The notes beneath the pieces are model-generated. The model had not been told where the DNA came from and searched no databases. It was given only the letters and a program-made list of their open reading frames with translations. Below, one piece after another: positions 26,660 through 34,639 of a DNA stretch of 64,000 nt. A program made the position numbers and the translations under genes. The DNA comes from CALKAL01 sp051846895. GTDB taxonomy: Bacteria > Bacillota > Bacilli > Bacillales > Alkalibacillaceae. Numbering within the stretch: the stretch's first letter is position 1; every line of letters begins with the position of its first letter. The stretch lies in the NCBI GenBank assembly GCA_051846895.1, contig JBPYCQ010000013.1, positions 1-64,000 on the forward strand, given 5' to 3'.

Positions 26660-27376
26660 TCAAATGTTTAATCCAGTAAGTCTATTAAAAACTTCTTCAT
26701 ATGTTTTTAATACATCGCCTAAATCTTTGCGAAAAACATCTTTATCAAGCTTTTCATTTGAATAAAGATCCCACAATCTACACGTGTCTGGTGATACTTC
26801 ATCAGATAATATAATGTTTTTATCTTGATCAAATCCAAACTCCAACTTAAAATCAACCAAACGTAGTTGACAGGCTAGAAAGATTTCCTTCAGCACCTCA
26901 TTTACTTTCAACGTCTGATTCCTTATATTTTTCAGCTCTTTATCAGATGCTAGGTTTAAAAGTTTAATATGATCGTCATTTATGAGTGGATCACCAAGAG
27001 AATCATCTTTATAGTAATACTCAACAATCGGCTCACTTAATTGAATACCTTCTTCTAACCCAAGTCTTTTTGCTAAGCTCCCAGCTGTGACGTTTCGTAC
27101 GACGACTTCAATTGGGATGATTGATGTTTGTTTAACAAGCTGCTCTGTCTCACTAATTTTTTTAATAAAATGATTTGGAACACCATTCTCCTGAAGCCTT
27201 TCAAAAATAAGAGCAGATATCTCGTTATTTAACTTACCCTTTCCGGCTTTTTCAGACTTTTTCACCCCATTAAATGCCGTTAAGTCGTTCTTATAGTCAA
27301 CGAGCAACACGTGATTTTCATTCGTTTTATATAACTTTTTAGCCTTGCCTTCATATAACAAATGCCCTTTTTCCAA
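26660..27376 (-). CDS. purC: SAICAR synthase
   Basis: Phosphoribosylaminoimidazole-succinocarboxamide synthase of 238 residues, joining aspartate to CAIR. Family motifs LLYEGKAKKLY, DLTAFNGVKK, PIEVVVRNVTAGS, LVDFKLEFG and LSDEVSPDTCRLWD are intact. The start is TTG at 27376 with GGGGGAA eight bases upstream. It lies 12 bp after purB. In B. subtilis purS follows at this point; here purL follows. Confidence 0.97.
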   Translation of the reverse strand: MEKGHLLYEGKAKKLYKTNENHVLLVDYKNDLTAFNGVKKSEKAGKGKLNNEISALIFERLQENGVPNHFIKKISETEQLVKQTSIIPIEVVVRNVTAGSLAKRLGLEEGIQLSEPIVEYYYKDDSLGDPLINDDHIKLLNLASDKELKNIRNQTLKVNEVLKEIFLACQLRLVDFKLEFGFDQDKNIILSDEVSPDTCRLWDLYSNEKLDKDVFRKDLGDVLKTYEEVFNRLTGLNI

Positions 27377-27388
27377 GGAAATTCCCCC

Positions 27389-28681
27389 TTAAAGACCGAC
27401 TCGCTCAAATATAGCGTCGACATTTTTTAAATGAAAAGCTGGGTCAAAACAAGCTTCTAACACCTCTTGTGATAATGTAGTTTTTATTGTCTCGTTGCTT
27501 CTAACTAGATCAGGGAATGATGTCTGCTCTTCCCATGCTTGCATCGCTAATGGTTGGACGAGATCATACGCTTTTTCACGGGCGAAACCTTTATCAATTA
27601 ATGTTAATAAAACGCGTTGTGAAAAAATTAATCCAAATGTCCGGTCCATATTTCGTTTCATATTCTCTTCATAGACCGTCAGCTTTTCCACGATGTTAGT
27701 AAAGCGATTCAACATATAATTAAGTGCAATCGTCGCATCTGGAATAATGATTCGCTCAGCTGATGAATGTGAAATATCACGCTCATGCCAGAGCGGGACA
27801 TTTTCATAAGCGGTCATCATATATCCACGAATGACGCGCGCCATTCCAGCCATATTTTCAGAACCTATTGGATTCCGTTTATGCGGCATAGCAGATGACC
27901 CTTTTTGACCTTTTGCAAAAAACTCCTCAACCTCTCTCGTTTCACTTTTTTGCAGGCCACGAATTTCGACCGCCATTTTTTCAATTGATGTTGCAATAAG
28001 AGCAAGTGTTGACATGTAATGGGCGTGTCGATCACGTTGTAACGTCTGTGTAGAAATTGGTGCCGGCTTCAACCCGAGTTTTTCACAAACGTATTTTTCA
28101 ACAAACGGATCAATATTTGCATACGTTCCAACAGCACCTGATAATTTTCCAAAGGCAATCGTTTCCGCAGCCGCGTCAAAACGCTCAAGATTGCGTTTCA
28201 TCTCTTCATACCATAAGGCAACCTTTAAGCCGAACGTTGTCGGTTCAGCGTGTACCCCGTGCGTACGACCCATCATGATTGTATATTTATAATCCTTCGC
28301 CTTTTGACCTAGAATATCAATGAAACGAACGATATCTTTTCGAATAATGTCATTCGCTTGCTTGATTAAATACGATAGAGCCGTATCAACGACATCTGTT
28401 GACGTTAAACCGTAATGAACCCATTTTTTCTCTTCACCCAATGTTTCCGAAACAGCACGAGTAAATGCAACAACATCATGTCTCGTTTCCTTTTCAATCT
28501 CAGCAATACGATTCACATCAAATGAAGCATGTCGACGGATTTTCTCAACGTCTTCTTTTGGAATAATTCCTAGCTCACTCCACGCTTCACATGCTAATAT
28601 TTCTACTTCCAACCAAGCTTGAAATTTATTCTCCTCTGTCCAAATACGACCCATTTCCTCACGTGTATAACGTTCAATCAT
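27389..28681 (-). CDS. purB: Adenylosuccinate lyase
   Basis: Lyase of 430 residues acting twice, on SAICAR and on adenylosuccinate. The fumarase-superfamily signature GSSAMPHKRNPIGSE is clear, along with RTHGVHAEPTTFGLK and GLTSTDVVDTAL. The ATG at 28681 follows GGAGGGAAATGTC and overlaps the purK stop as ATGA. The frame upstream to 28696 covers the ribosome binding site. Length equals the B. subtilis enzyme (431 aa). Confidence 0.98.
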   Translation of the reverse strand: MIERYTREEMGRIWTEENKFQAWLEVEILACEAWSELGIIPKEDVEKIRRHASFDVNRIAEIEKETRHDVVAFTRAVSETLGEEKKWVHYGLTSTDVVDTALSYLIKQANDIIRKDIVRFIDILGQKAKDYKYTIMMGRTHGVHAEPTTFGLKVALWYEEMKRNLERFDAAAETIAFGKLSGAVGTYANIDPFVEKYVCEKLGLKPAPISTQTLQRDRHAHYMSTLALIATSIEKMAVEIRGLQKSETREVEEFFAKGQKGSSAMPHKRNPIGSENMAGMARVIRGYMMTAYENVPLWHERDISHSSAERIIIPDATIALNYMLNRFTNIVEKLTVYEENMKRNMDRTFGLIFSQRVLLTLIDKGFAREKAYDLVQPLAMQAWEEQTSFPDLVRSNETIKTTLSQEVLEACFDPAFHLKNVDAIFERVGL

Positions 28682-29808
28682 GACATTTCCCTCCAAATTT
28701 GCAGTTCATCTATTTGCTTTAATGCTTCGTTAATATCATTTGTTAAAAAATTAATATGACCCATTTTTCGTTTAGTTTTCACATCTTTTTTCCCATAAAG
28801 GTGTAACTTAGCATTCTGGATTGATGGGATTTGTTTTATAGCGTCGTCAAAATGCTCACCTAAAATATTCATCATAATAACTGGTCGGTATAGTTCTGGA
28901 CTTCCTAGTTTAAAACCACTAATTGAGCGAACATGTTGTTCAAATTGTGATGTCTCACAGGCATCTAACGTATAGTGACCTGAATTATGTGGTCTTGGGG
29001 CAATTTCGTTAATGTAAATTTTACCTTCATGTGTCAAAAACATTTCGACACCTAACGTCCCAACCATATTTATTGATTGAGCTAACGCTTCAGCCAATTT
29101 TGTTGCATGTTGCTCTACTTTTTGTTCAATACGTGCAGGAACAATCGACTGAACTAATATATGATTAACGTGGATGTTTTCCGCAACAGGAAAAGATGTC
29201 ATCTCACCTGTTGTTCCCCTGTTAACTATGACTGATATTTCTTTTTCAAAGTGTAAAAATTTCTCAACAATACAAAGCTGTTCGCTCACTAACTGTTCAG
29301 CTTCACTTAAATCTTTTTCTGACTGTAAAAGTATTTGACCTTTTCCGTCATAGCCGCCACGTCTTGTTTTGACGACTACCGGAAATCCTAGTTCAAAACA
29401 GGCTTCTTTTAATTGTTCTTCATTAAAAATCACCCGATAAGGGACGACCTTTGCGCCACTCTTTTCAATAGCTTCTTTCTCGTAAGCACGATCTTGAGAC
29501 AACTTGATTAATTGACTTCCTTGTGGTAATTTGCCGTATGATTCAATGAGCTGACAAACTTCAGCATTTACATTTTCAAACTCATAAGTAATCACATCGG
29601 ATACATCAATCAATTGCATGGCTGCTTTTTTATCACTATAGTCCGCGACAATTTCTATATCTGCTACTTGCCCTGCCGGTGAATTTTCTGTTGGGTCAAG
29701 TACAGCGATTTTGAATCCAAGTTGTTTAGCGGCAATTGCAATCATTCTGCCCAACTGACCCCCGCCGATTAAACCAATTGTTTGAGTAGGCTTTACCGTT
29801 TTTACCAT
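28678..29808 (-). CDS. purK: N5-carboxyaminoimidazole ribonucleotide synthase
   Basis: ATP-grasp enzyme of 376 residues that carboxylates AIR with bicarbonate and ATP. TIGLIGGGQLGRM opens the N-terminal domain; FPVVVKTRRGGYDGKGQ and CIVEKFLHFEKEISVIV are ATP-grasp parts; NEIAPRPHNSGHYTLDACETSQFEQH is represented by its expected residues near 270-295. It works with PurE. The start overlaps purE by 7 bp; the stop overlaps purB by 3 bp. Confidence 0.97.
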   Translation of the reverse strand: MVKTVKPTQTIGLIGGGQLGRMIAIAAKQLGFKIAVLDPTENSPAGQVADIEIVADYSDKKAAMQLIDVSDVITYEFENVNAEVCQLIESYGKLPQGSQLIKLSQDRAYEKEAIEKSGAKVVPYRVIFNEEQLKEACFELGFPVVVKTRRGGYDGKGQILLQSEKDLSEAEQLVSEQLCIVEKFLHFEKEISVIVNRGTTGEMTSFPVAENIHVNHILVQSIVPARIEQKVEQHATKLAEALAQSINMVGTLGVEMFLTHEGKIYINEIAPRPHNSGHYTLDACETSQFEQHVRSISGFKLGSPELYRPVIMMNILGEHFDDAIKQIPSIQNAKLHLYGKKDVKTKRKMGHINFLTNDINEALKQIDELQIWREMS

Positions 29809-30296
29809 GTTTGTAGCTCCTCATTACTTTGTTCTACTTTTCTCTTTAATTGTTCACGATGTTCTACTAGTTTTTCATAAACGTTTTTATCAGAAGTTGC
29901 GATAATTTGAGCTGCGAGTAATCCCGCGTTTGTCGCCCCAGCCTTTCCGATTGCAACCGTCGCAACAGGGACACCCCCAGGCATTTGCACAATCGATAAT
30001 AATGAGTCAAGACCATTTAATGCCTTTGATTGTACGGGAACACCGATAACTGGAACGACGGTTTTTGACGCTAGCATACCTGGTAGATGAGCCGCTCCAC
30101 CAGCACCAGCAATAATAACTTTAATTCCTCTATCTTTTGCCTCTTCAGCATATGTAAACAGTTTCTCAGGTGTACGGTGAGCCGATACGACTTGTTTTTC
30201 ATACGGAATATCCAATTGGTCTAACACCTTACAAGCATGTTCCATCGTATCCCAATCAGACGTACTCCCCATAACCACTCCAACCAATTCCTTCAA
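29802..30296 (-). CDS. purE: N5-carboxyaminoimidazole ribonucleotide mutase
   Basis: Class I PurE of 164 residues. GVVMGSTSDWDTM, VVSAHRTPEKLF, AGAGGAAHLPGM and VPVQSKALNGLDSLLSIVQMP are family signatures; the catalytic His is in SAHR. The TTG at 30296, six bases after GAGGTGAT, gives MKELVGVVMGSTSDW, which lines up with the B. subtilis N-terminus; the open frame begins with GTG at 30305, inside the ribosome binding site. First gene of the operon; a repeat element and a riboswitch terminator lie upstream in its leader. Confidence 0.97.
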   Translation of the reverse strand: MKELVGVVMGSTSDWDTMEHACKVLDQLDIPYEKQVVSAHRTPEKLFTYAEEAKDRGIKVIIAGAGGAAHLPGMLASKTVVPVIGVPVQSKALNGLDSLLSIVQMPGGVPVATVAIGKAGATNAGLLAAQIIATSDKNVYEKLVEHREQLKRKVEQSNEELQTW

Positions 30297-30333
30297 CAAA
30301 ATCACCTCAAATTATTGATACTTTTTAGAAACA

Positions 30334-30543
30334 AGGTTCTGTTAATGTTTAGTGTTGATAATAACGATTTTTACACTGAGTTGTTGTATTGTGAAGAGCG
30401 AAGGTGGCGACTCCTGCGGGAACAGCACGAGTCTCGAGACCCCGCAGGAAGTGTCTTTCTTCCGAGGAGGCTCGAGCCGTGCCCGCGGAAAGCGTCCACC
30501 GATAGCGATTCACAATAAACAACAACGGGTTTTAATAGAACCT
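30334..30543. repeat. GC-rich inverted-repeat element (about 210 bp) in the pur leader
   Basis: Ends AGGTTCTGTTAA (30334-30345) and TTAATAGAACCT (30532-30543) form an 11/12 inverted repeat. Inside, TTGTTGTATTGTGAA pairs with TTCACAATAAACAACAA, and the GC-rich core holds ACTCCTGCGGG/CCCCGCAGGA and further stems. It has no coding capacity and is much richer in GC than its surroundings. I recall very similar sequences as a widespread non-coding repeat in Bacillaceae genomes. It sits between the riboswitch terminator and purE, so it becomes part of the full-length mRNA. Confidence 0.8.
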
Positions 30544-30548
30544 AAAAC

Positions 30549-30586
30549 AAAAAAACAGATTGTTCCCTAAAGAGGAAAGCAATCTG
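30549..30586 (-). terminator. Riboswitch-controlled terminator of the pur operon
   Basis: Minus strand: CAGATTGCTTTCC pairs with GGAACAATCTG and is followed by seven T. It lies about 54 bases downstream of the guanine aptamer and is the expected OFF-state terminator of its expression platform. Confidence 0.85.
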
Positions 30587-30639
30587 CACAATAAATCACA
30601 CTTAAAAAAACGTATGAAAAATCGTTGTTCAGCTTACTT

Positions 30640-30710
30640 CCCTCATAGTCCGGTCATTTACGGTAACCGGGTAGAGACTATTGGGCCATATTCCCAAAAT
30701 TATATGAGGG
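30640..30710 (-). promoter_or_regulatory. Guanine-type purine riboswitch
   Basis: On the minus strand the aptamer has P1 (CCCTCATA paired to TATGAGGG), P2 around TTTTGGGAATATGGCCC, the three-way-junction segment AGTCTCTACC, P3 loop ACCGTAAA and the closing GGACTATGAGGG. The loop-loop and junction bases match the purine riboswitch consensus. The specificity base in GACTAT is C, so guanine or hypoxanthine is the ligand rather than adenine. Control is predicted to be by premature termination. Confidence 0.95.
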
Positions 30711-30740
30711 TGTTTCTTCACTGTTCGATTTTACAACTTC

Positions 30741-30768
30741 ATTATAACATTTTATAGGATACATTCAA
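30741..30768 (-). promoter_or_regulatory. Promoter of the purine operon
   Basis: Minus strand: -35 TTGAAT (30763-30768), spacer 16, -10 TATAAT (30741-30746). The start point would be near 30734, giving a leader of roughly 440 nt before purE. Confidence 0.8.
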
Positions 30769-30782
30769 CACACAATTAGTAA

Positions 30783-30826
30783 AAAACCGTTATTTTTTAA
30801 AAAATTAATTCCTAATGTTCGGATTT
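30783..30826. promoter_or_regulatory. PurR binding site (PurBox pair)
   Basis: The minus strand has AAATCCGAACATTA at 30813-30826, matching the PurBox consensus AWWWCCGAACWWT. A weaker, oppositely oriented half (AAAACCGTTATTTT) lies at 30783-30796, with 16 bp between the two. This is the usual inverted arrangement upstream of PurR-controlled genes. The stronger box starts four bases beyond the truA stop. Confidence 0.8.
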
Positions 30827-30829
30827 AAC

Positions 30830-31573
30830 TTAATAAATAACCTCTTTTAAATATAATCCTTTCCCAGGAGCAGTTATTCCAAGCTTATTACGATCTAATG
30901 TTGAAAATGCATCATTAATACAGCTAGCTTCTTTTTTCCCTATACCAATTTCTATTAAAGTTCCTACAATTATTCTAACCATATGTGTTAAAAAGCCATT
31001 TCCTGTCACATCAAAATAAATTCGGTCATTCTTTTTGTAAATTTTAATATCGTAGATTGTTCGGGTTTTATCCCCTTTTACATTAGACTTCGAAGCTGAA
31101 AAAGGAGTGAAATCATGCGTCCCAAGTAATAACTTCGCAGCTTCTTCCATTTTTTGAATCGACACGTCTTGAGGGACATGCCATTCATATAGCCTTCTGA
31201 ATAGATCAACAGCCTTTCTATTCAACACAACATATTGATACGTTTTTTTCTTTGCATCTTTTCTAGCGTGAAACGTCGGACTAGTTTTTTCAACATGTTT
31301 AATCGTCATGTCATCTGGCAGTAATGTTGATAAAGCACGAAGCCACGATTTTTCATCCAAATTTAAAAATGAATCAAAATGAATGACTTGTCCTAAGGCG
31401 TGAACATTAGCATCTGTTCGACCTGAACTATAAATCCTAATATGTTCACCATGCATTTTTTCTAATGCTTTCTCAATATCCAATTGAACCGTTCGTTTAT
31501 CAAGCTGAACTTGATAACCCGCAAAATTTGTTCCATCATATTGAATGATTAATTTAATCCGTTCCATAGACAT
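30830..31573 (-). CDS. truA: tRNA pseudouridine synthase A
   Basis: TruA of 247 residues, making pseudouridine at positions 38-40 of the tRNA anticodon arm. The catalytic Asp is in SSGRTDANVHALGQ (near residue 54); KLIIQYDGTNFAGYQ and DFTPFSASK are family patterns. It starts with ATG at 31573, four bases after ecfT. In B. subtilis it is followed by rplM; here the purine operon control region begins at its stop codon. Confidence 0.97.
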   Translation of the reverse strand: MSMERIKLIIQYDGTNFAGYQVQLDKRTVQLDIEKALEKMHGEHIRIYSSGRTDANVHALGQVIHFDSFLNLDEKSWLRALSTLLPDDMTIKHVEKTSPTFHARKDAKKKTYQYVVLNRKAVDLFRRLYEWHVPQDVSIQKMEEAAKLLLGTHDFTPFSASKSNVKGDKTRTIYDIKIYKKNDRIYFDVTGNGFLTHMVRIIVGTLIEIGIGKKEASCINDAFSTLDRNKLGITAPGKGLYLKEVIY

Positions 31574-31577
31574 TTAT

Positions 31578-32375
31578 TCACGTCCTTAAAACAAAAAATA
31601 ATACCATAACTAGTAAAAAGAATACAATGGCTACATAATCTAGTCTATCCAGTCTGAGCTCCCGAAGTTTCGTACGCCCTTCACCACCACGATAACCACG
31701 AGCTTCCATCGCTGTCGCCAATTCTTCTGCCCGCTTGAAGGCGCTGATAAATAGCGGAATTAATAATGGAATAACGGCTTTTAGTCGTTCTTTAAACGGC
31801 CCGGTCGCAATATCTAACCCTCTTGATGATTGTGCTTTAGAAATCTTTTCTGTCTCTAGCATTAAAGTCGGAATGAATCGTAAAGAAATCGACATCATAA
31901 GTGCTAGTTCATGTACAGGGAATTTCACCTTATTTAACGGCTTCAATAGCACTTCAATCGCATCCGTTATTTCAATCGGTGTTGTTGTTAATGTTAATAA
32001 TGTCGTCATAAAAATAAGTAAAAATAAGCGCCCTGAAATTTCAATCGCTTGAATAAGCGCCTCTTTGTAAAGCGGAAACCCAAATATTGAAAAAAGCTCC
32101 TGCCCATCTCGAGTTAAAATAAAATGTAATATAAATGTAATGGCGACAATAAACCATAACGGCTTTAATCCTTTAATGATATATGAAACATGTATTTTAG
32201 TAAGAATCGCACTTAACAATGAGAAAAATAATAACACAGAATAACTCGCTAATGTTTCAGCTGAAAAAACAATAATGACATAAAAAAAGACGATACCTAT
32301 TTTCAAACGCGGATCCAATCTATGAATAATAGACCCACCAGGAACATATCTACCAATGATAAACGATTCACTCAC
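31578..32375 (-). CDS. ecfT: ECF transporter transmembrane component EcfT
   Basis: Membrane protein of 265 residues, the T component that couples substrate-binding S proteins to the two ATPases. GRYVPGGSIIHRLDPRLK is the typical N-terminus; about five to six membrane segments follow. The two Ala-Arg-Gly motifs that contact the ATPases appear as SSRGLD and MEARGYRGG. The GTG at 32375, nine bases after GAGG, gives MSESFIIGRYVPG; the frame opens at 32384. It overlaps ecfA2 by 8 bp. Shared module for vitamin S components encoded elsewhere. Confidence 0.95.
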   Translation of the reverse strand: MSESFIIGRYVPGGSIIHRLDPRLKIGIVFFYVIIVFSAETLASYSVLLFFSLLSAILTKIHVSYIIKGLKPLWFIVAITFILHFILTRDGQELFSIFGFPLYKEALIQAIEISGRLFLLIFMTTLLTLTTTPIEITDAIEVLLKPLNKVKFPVHELALMMSISLRFIPTLMLETEKISKAQSSRGLDIATGPFKERLKAVIPLLIPLFISAFKRAEELATAMEARGYRGGEGRTKLRELRLDRLDYVAIVFFLLVMVLFFVLRT

Positions 32376-33231
32376 GATGAGCACCCTCTTTCAACCACTC
32401 AGAAAGGTGCTGAGCAAGTCTATCAATAGAAAGATCTTGACTATCGTAGGTAAAGTTGAGTCGCTCTTTTAAATATGTAATGAATTCAATGATTTCAGGT
32501 ACATTAAGGCCAAGGCTTTTCAGCTGATCTTTCTTCTTAAATATTGTGAGAGGCTCGCCAATCATCGCAGTTGTTCCTTTATCTAATACAACGATTTGAT
32601 CCGCATAAGCTAAAGCGTCTTCCATATCATGGGTTATTAAGATTGTCGTTTGTTGTTTATCTTTATGTAATTTTGCAAAAAGCTCCATCATTTTATATTT
32701 TCCTAACGGATCAAGTCCAGCTGTCGGCTCATCTAAAACTAACACCTTAGGATTCATAACCAATATACTTGCAATAGCTACTCGACGCATTTGACCACCA
32801 CTCAACTCAAATGGTGACTTTTCAAGTACTTCCTCTGGTAGGCCGACTGTTTTTACTACTTGTAATAATTCGTCTTCTGACACATCTATCCCAAAGTTTT
32901 TCGGACCAAATAAAATGTCCTTTTTAACTGTTTCTTCAAACAATTGATGTTCAGGATATTGGAAGACCATACCGACTTCTTTACGTAATTGTTTAATTTG
33001 TTTATTTTTTTCATTCGTCAATTCGAAAGGTCCAATCGTTATCTTACCTGTCGTCGGCCGAACTAAACCATTTAAATGTTGAATGAGTGTTGATTTCCCC
33101 GAACCTGTATGGCCGATAATTGCTGTAAATGAGCCATTAGGTATGTGAAATGAAATATCTTTAAGTGCTTGATGTGCAAATGGGGTGTTCGCCTGATAAA
33201 TATAGTTTACTTTTTCAAATGTAATGTCCAT
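32368..33231 (-). CDS. ecfA2: ECF transporter ATPase EcfA2
   Basis: ABC ATPase of 287 residues. Walker A GHTGSGKSTLIQHLNGL, Q-loop MVFQYPEHQLFEE, signature FELSGGQMRRVAIASIL, Walker B VLVLDEPTAGLDP and the switch His in LITHDME are intact. The C-terminal region after about residue 220 is the ECF-specific dimerisation part. It forms a heterodimer with EcfA1, whose gene it overlaps by 25 bp. Orthologue of B. subtilis YbaE. Confidence 0.96.
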   Translation of the reverse strand: MDITFEKVNYIYQANTPFAHQALKDISFHIPNGSFTAIIGHTGSGKSTLIQHLNGLVRPTTGKITIGPFELTNEKNKQIKQLRKEVGMVFQYPEHQLFEETVKKDILFGPKNFGIDVSEDELLQVVKTVGLPEEVLEKSPFELSGGQMRRVAIASILVMNPKVLVLDEPTAGLDPLGKYKMMELFAKLHKDKQQTTILITHDMEDALAYADQIVVLDKGTTAMIGEPLTIFKKKDQLKSLGLNVPEIIEFITYLKERLNFTYDSQDLSIDRLAQHLSEWLKEGAHRE

Positions 33232-34034
33232 AATTGATCCACCAACTCTTTTAATTGTAGAGGCTCTTTAACGAATTCAATCCCATTATGTTTCAATGCT
33301 TGTACAATTTGTGTCACTAGTGGAGGAAGTAGGTCTATTGATGGTAATTCATCACTTTTTTCTAATAACTGTTCTGGTTTCCCATCGAACCATATTTCTC
33401 CTTTATTTAATGCGATGATTCGATCAGACTGTACAGCTTCATTCAAATCATGTGTAATAGATATAATCGTTAATTCATTTTTCCGACGTAAGCTTTTAAT
33501 TGTTTCAATAAGCTCTAATCTTCCTGTTGGATCTAACATCGTTGAAGCTTCGTCAAAAATAATAACGTTTGGCATAATGGCTAATATACTAGCAATTGCG
33601 ACCCTTTGTTTTTGACCACCTGATAACCTATGTGGTTCATGCATCTTATAATCAAGCATTCCAACGGCTGCCAGACTTTGATCTATTCTTTTTTTCATTT
33701 CTTCTCTTTCAACACCAATATTCTCAAGTCCAAAGGCTACATCATCAATAACGGTTGTTCCGACGAACTGGTTTTCGGGGTTTTGAAATACCATACCGAC
33801 TTCACGTCGAACATCCCAAATAGTCTGGTCATTTAATGTCATATCATTAATAATGATTTCCCCTTCAGTTGGGAGAAGTAAACCATTCATTAATTTGGCG
33901 ATTGTAGATTTTCCTGAACCATTATGACCTACTAAGGAGACCCATTCACCACGTTTTATTGTGAAAGAAATCTTATCTAAAACCTTCTCTGAATGACTGT
34001 CGTATTTAAAAGTTATATTTTTAAATTGAATCAC
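33207..34034 (-). CDS. ecfA1: ECF transporter ATPase EcfA1
   Basis: ABC ATPase of 275 residues: Walker A GHNGSGKSTIAKLMNGL, Q-loop MVFQNPENQFVG, signature HRLSGGQKQRVAIASIL, Walker B VIIFDEASTMLDP and ISITHDL. The acidic residue pattern DEAST in Walker B is typical for EcfA1. The start is GTG at 34034 after AAGGTGG. It follows rplQ across a strong terminator, so it is transcribed from a promoter in the 191-bp gap, which I could not place firmly. Orthologue of B. subtilis YbxA. Confidence 0.96.
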   Translation of the reverse strand: MIQFKNITFKYDSHSEKVLDKISFTIKRGEWVSLVGHNGSGKSTIAKLMNGLLLPTEGEIIINDMTLNDQTIWDVRREVGMVFQNPENQFVGTTVIDDVAFGLENIGVEREEMKKRIDQSLAAVGMLDYKMHEPHRLSGGQKQRVAIASILAIMPNVIIFDEASTMLDPTGRLELIETIKSLRRKNELTIISITHDLNEAVQSDRIIALNKGEIWFDGKPEQLLEKSDELPSIDLLPPLVTQIVQALKHNGIEFVKEPLQLKELVDQLWTLHLKK

Positions 34035-34156
34035 AGTTTTTCCACCTTCAGTTTAGCAATATATTTCCTAGGAAATAGACCTACACCATATTCTATCATA
34101 TCACCCTTTTGTTTTTTACATATAACTATATTCGCAAATCTCATTCTTTTAGGCAC

Positions 34157-34203
34157 AAAAAAAGGGCACAGTTTCCAAAGTTTTTGGAAGCTGATCACCC
34201 TTC
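34157..34203 (-). terminator. Terminator of the S10-spc-alpha superoperon
   Basis: Minus strand: a long imperfect stem, AAGGGTGATCAGCTTCC against GGAAACTGTGCCCTT, followed by seven T. It lies 22 bp after the rplQ stop. Confidence 0.85.
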
Positions 34204-34225
34204 AAGCCATCTATCATTCGATTAA

Positions 34226-34591
34226 TTAGTCGACAAATTCAATAATCACCATTTTTGATCCGTCGCCTCTACGCTCGCCAAGCTTTAATATACGTGTATA
34301 TCCACCTTGACGTTCTTCAAAACGAGGAGCAAGATCAGAGAATAATTTTTGAATTGCGTTTTGTGTACCTTCTTCATCGGCGTTTACTTTTCTTAAATAA
34401 GAAGCAGCTTGACGACGTGCATGAAGGTCTCCGCGCTTACCGAGTGTAATCATCTTTTCCACAACTGGACGAAGTTGTTTTGCTTTCGCTTCAGTTGTTT
34501 CAATTCGCTCATGAACGATTAAGTCTGTAGCAAGATTACGTAGTAAAGCGTTACGCTGATCAGTTGTACGACCTAATTTTGCTTTTGCCAT
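34226..34591 (-). CDS. rplQ: 50S ribosomal protein L17
   Basis: L17 of 121 residues near the exit tunnel. AKAKLGRTTDQRNALLRNL and ERIETTEAKAKQLRPVVEK are family patterns, and the last residues MVIIEFVD match Bacillus. The ATG at 34591 is used; the open frame back to 34609 covers the ribosome binding site (GGAGG). Last gene of the superoperon. Confidence 0.98.
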   Translation of the reverse strand: MAKAKLGRTTDQRNALLRNLATDLIVHERIETTEAKAKQLRPVVEKMITLGKRGDLHARRQAASYLRKVNADEEGTQNAIQKLFSDLAPRFEERQGGYTRILKLGERRGDGSKMVIIEFVD

Positions 34592-34639
34592 TCTCAAAAC
34601 CTCCTTCATTCGGGAATGTAATTCATCGGTGTCTGACGA

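Noticed and set aside
26625..26663. Longer PurL start at 26663 or a trace of purS/purQ in this piece
   Set aside because: The ATG at 26624 has a strong GGAGGGG site; the extra codons resemble neither PurS nor PurQ and overlap purC.
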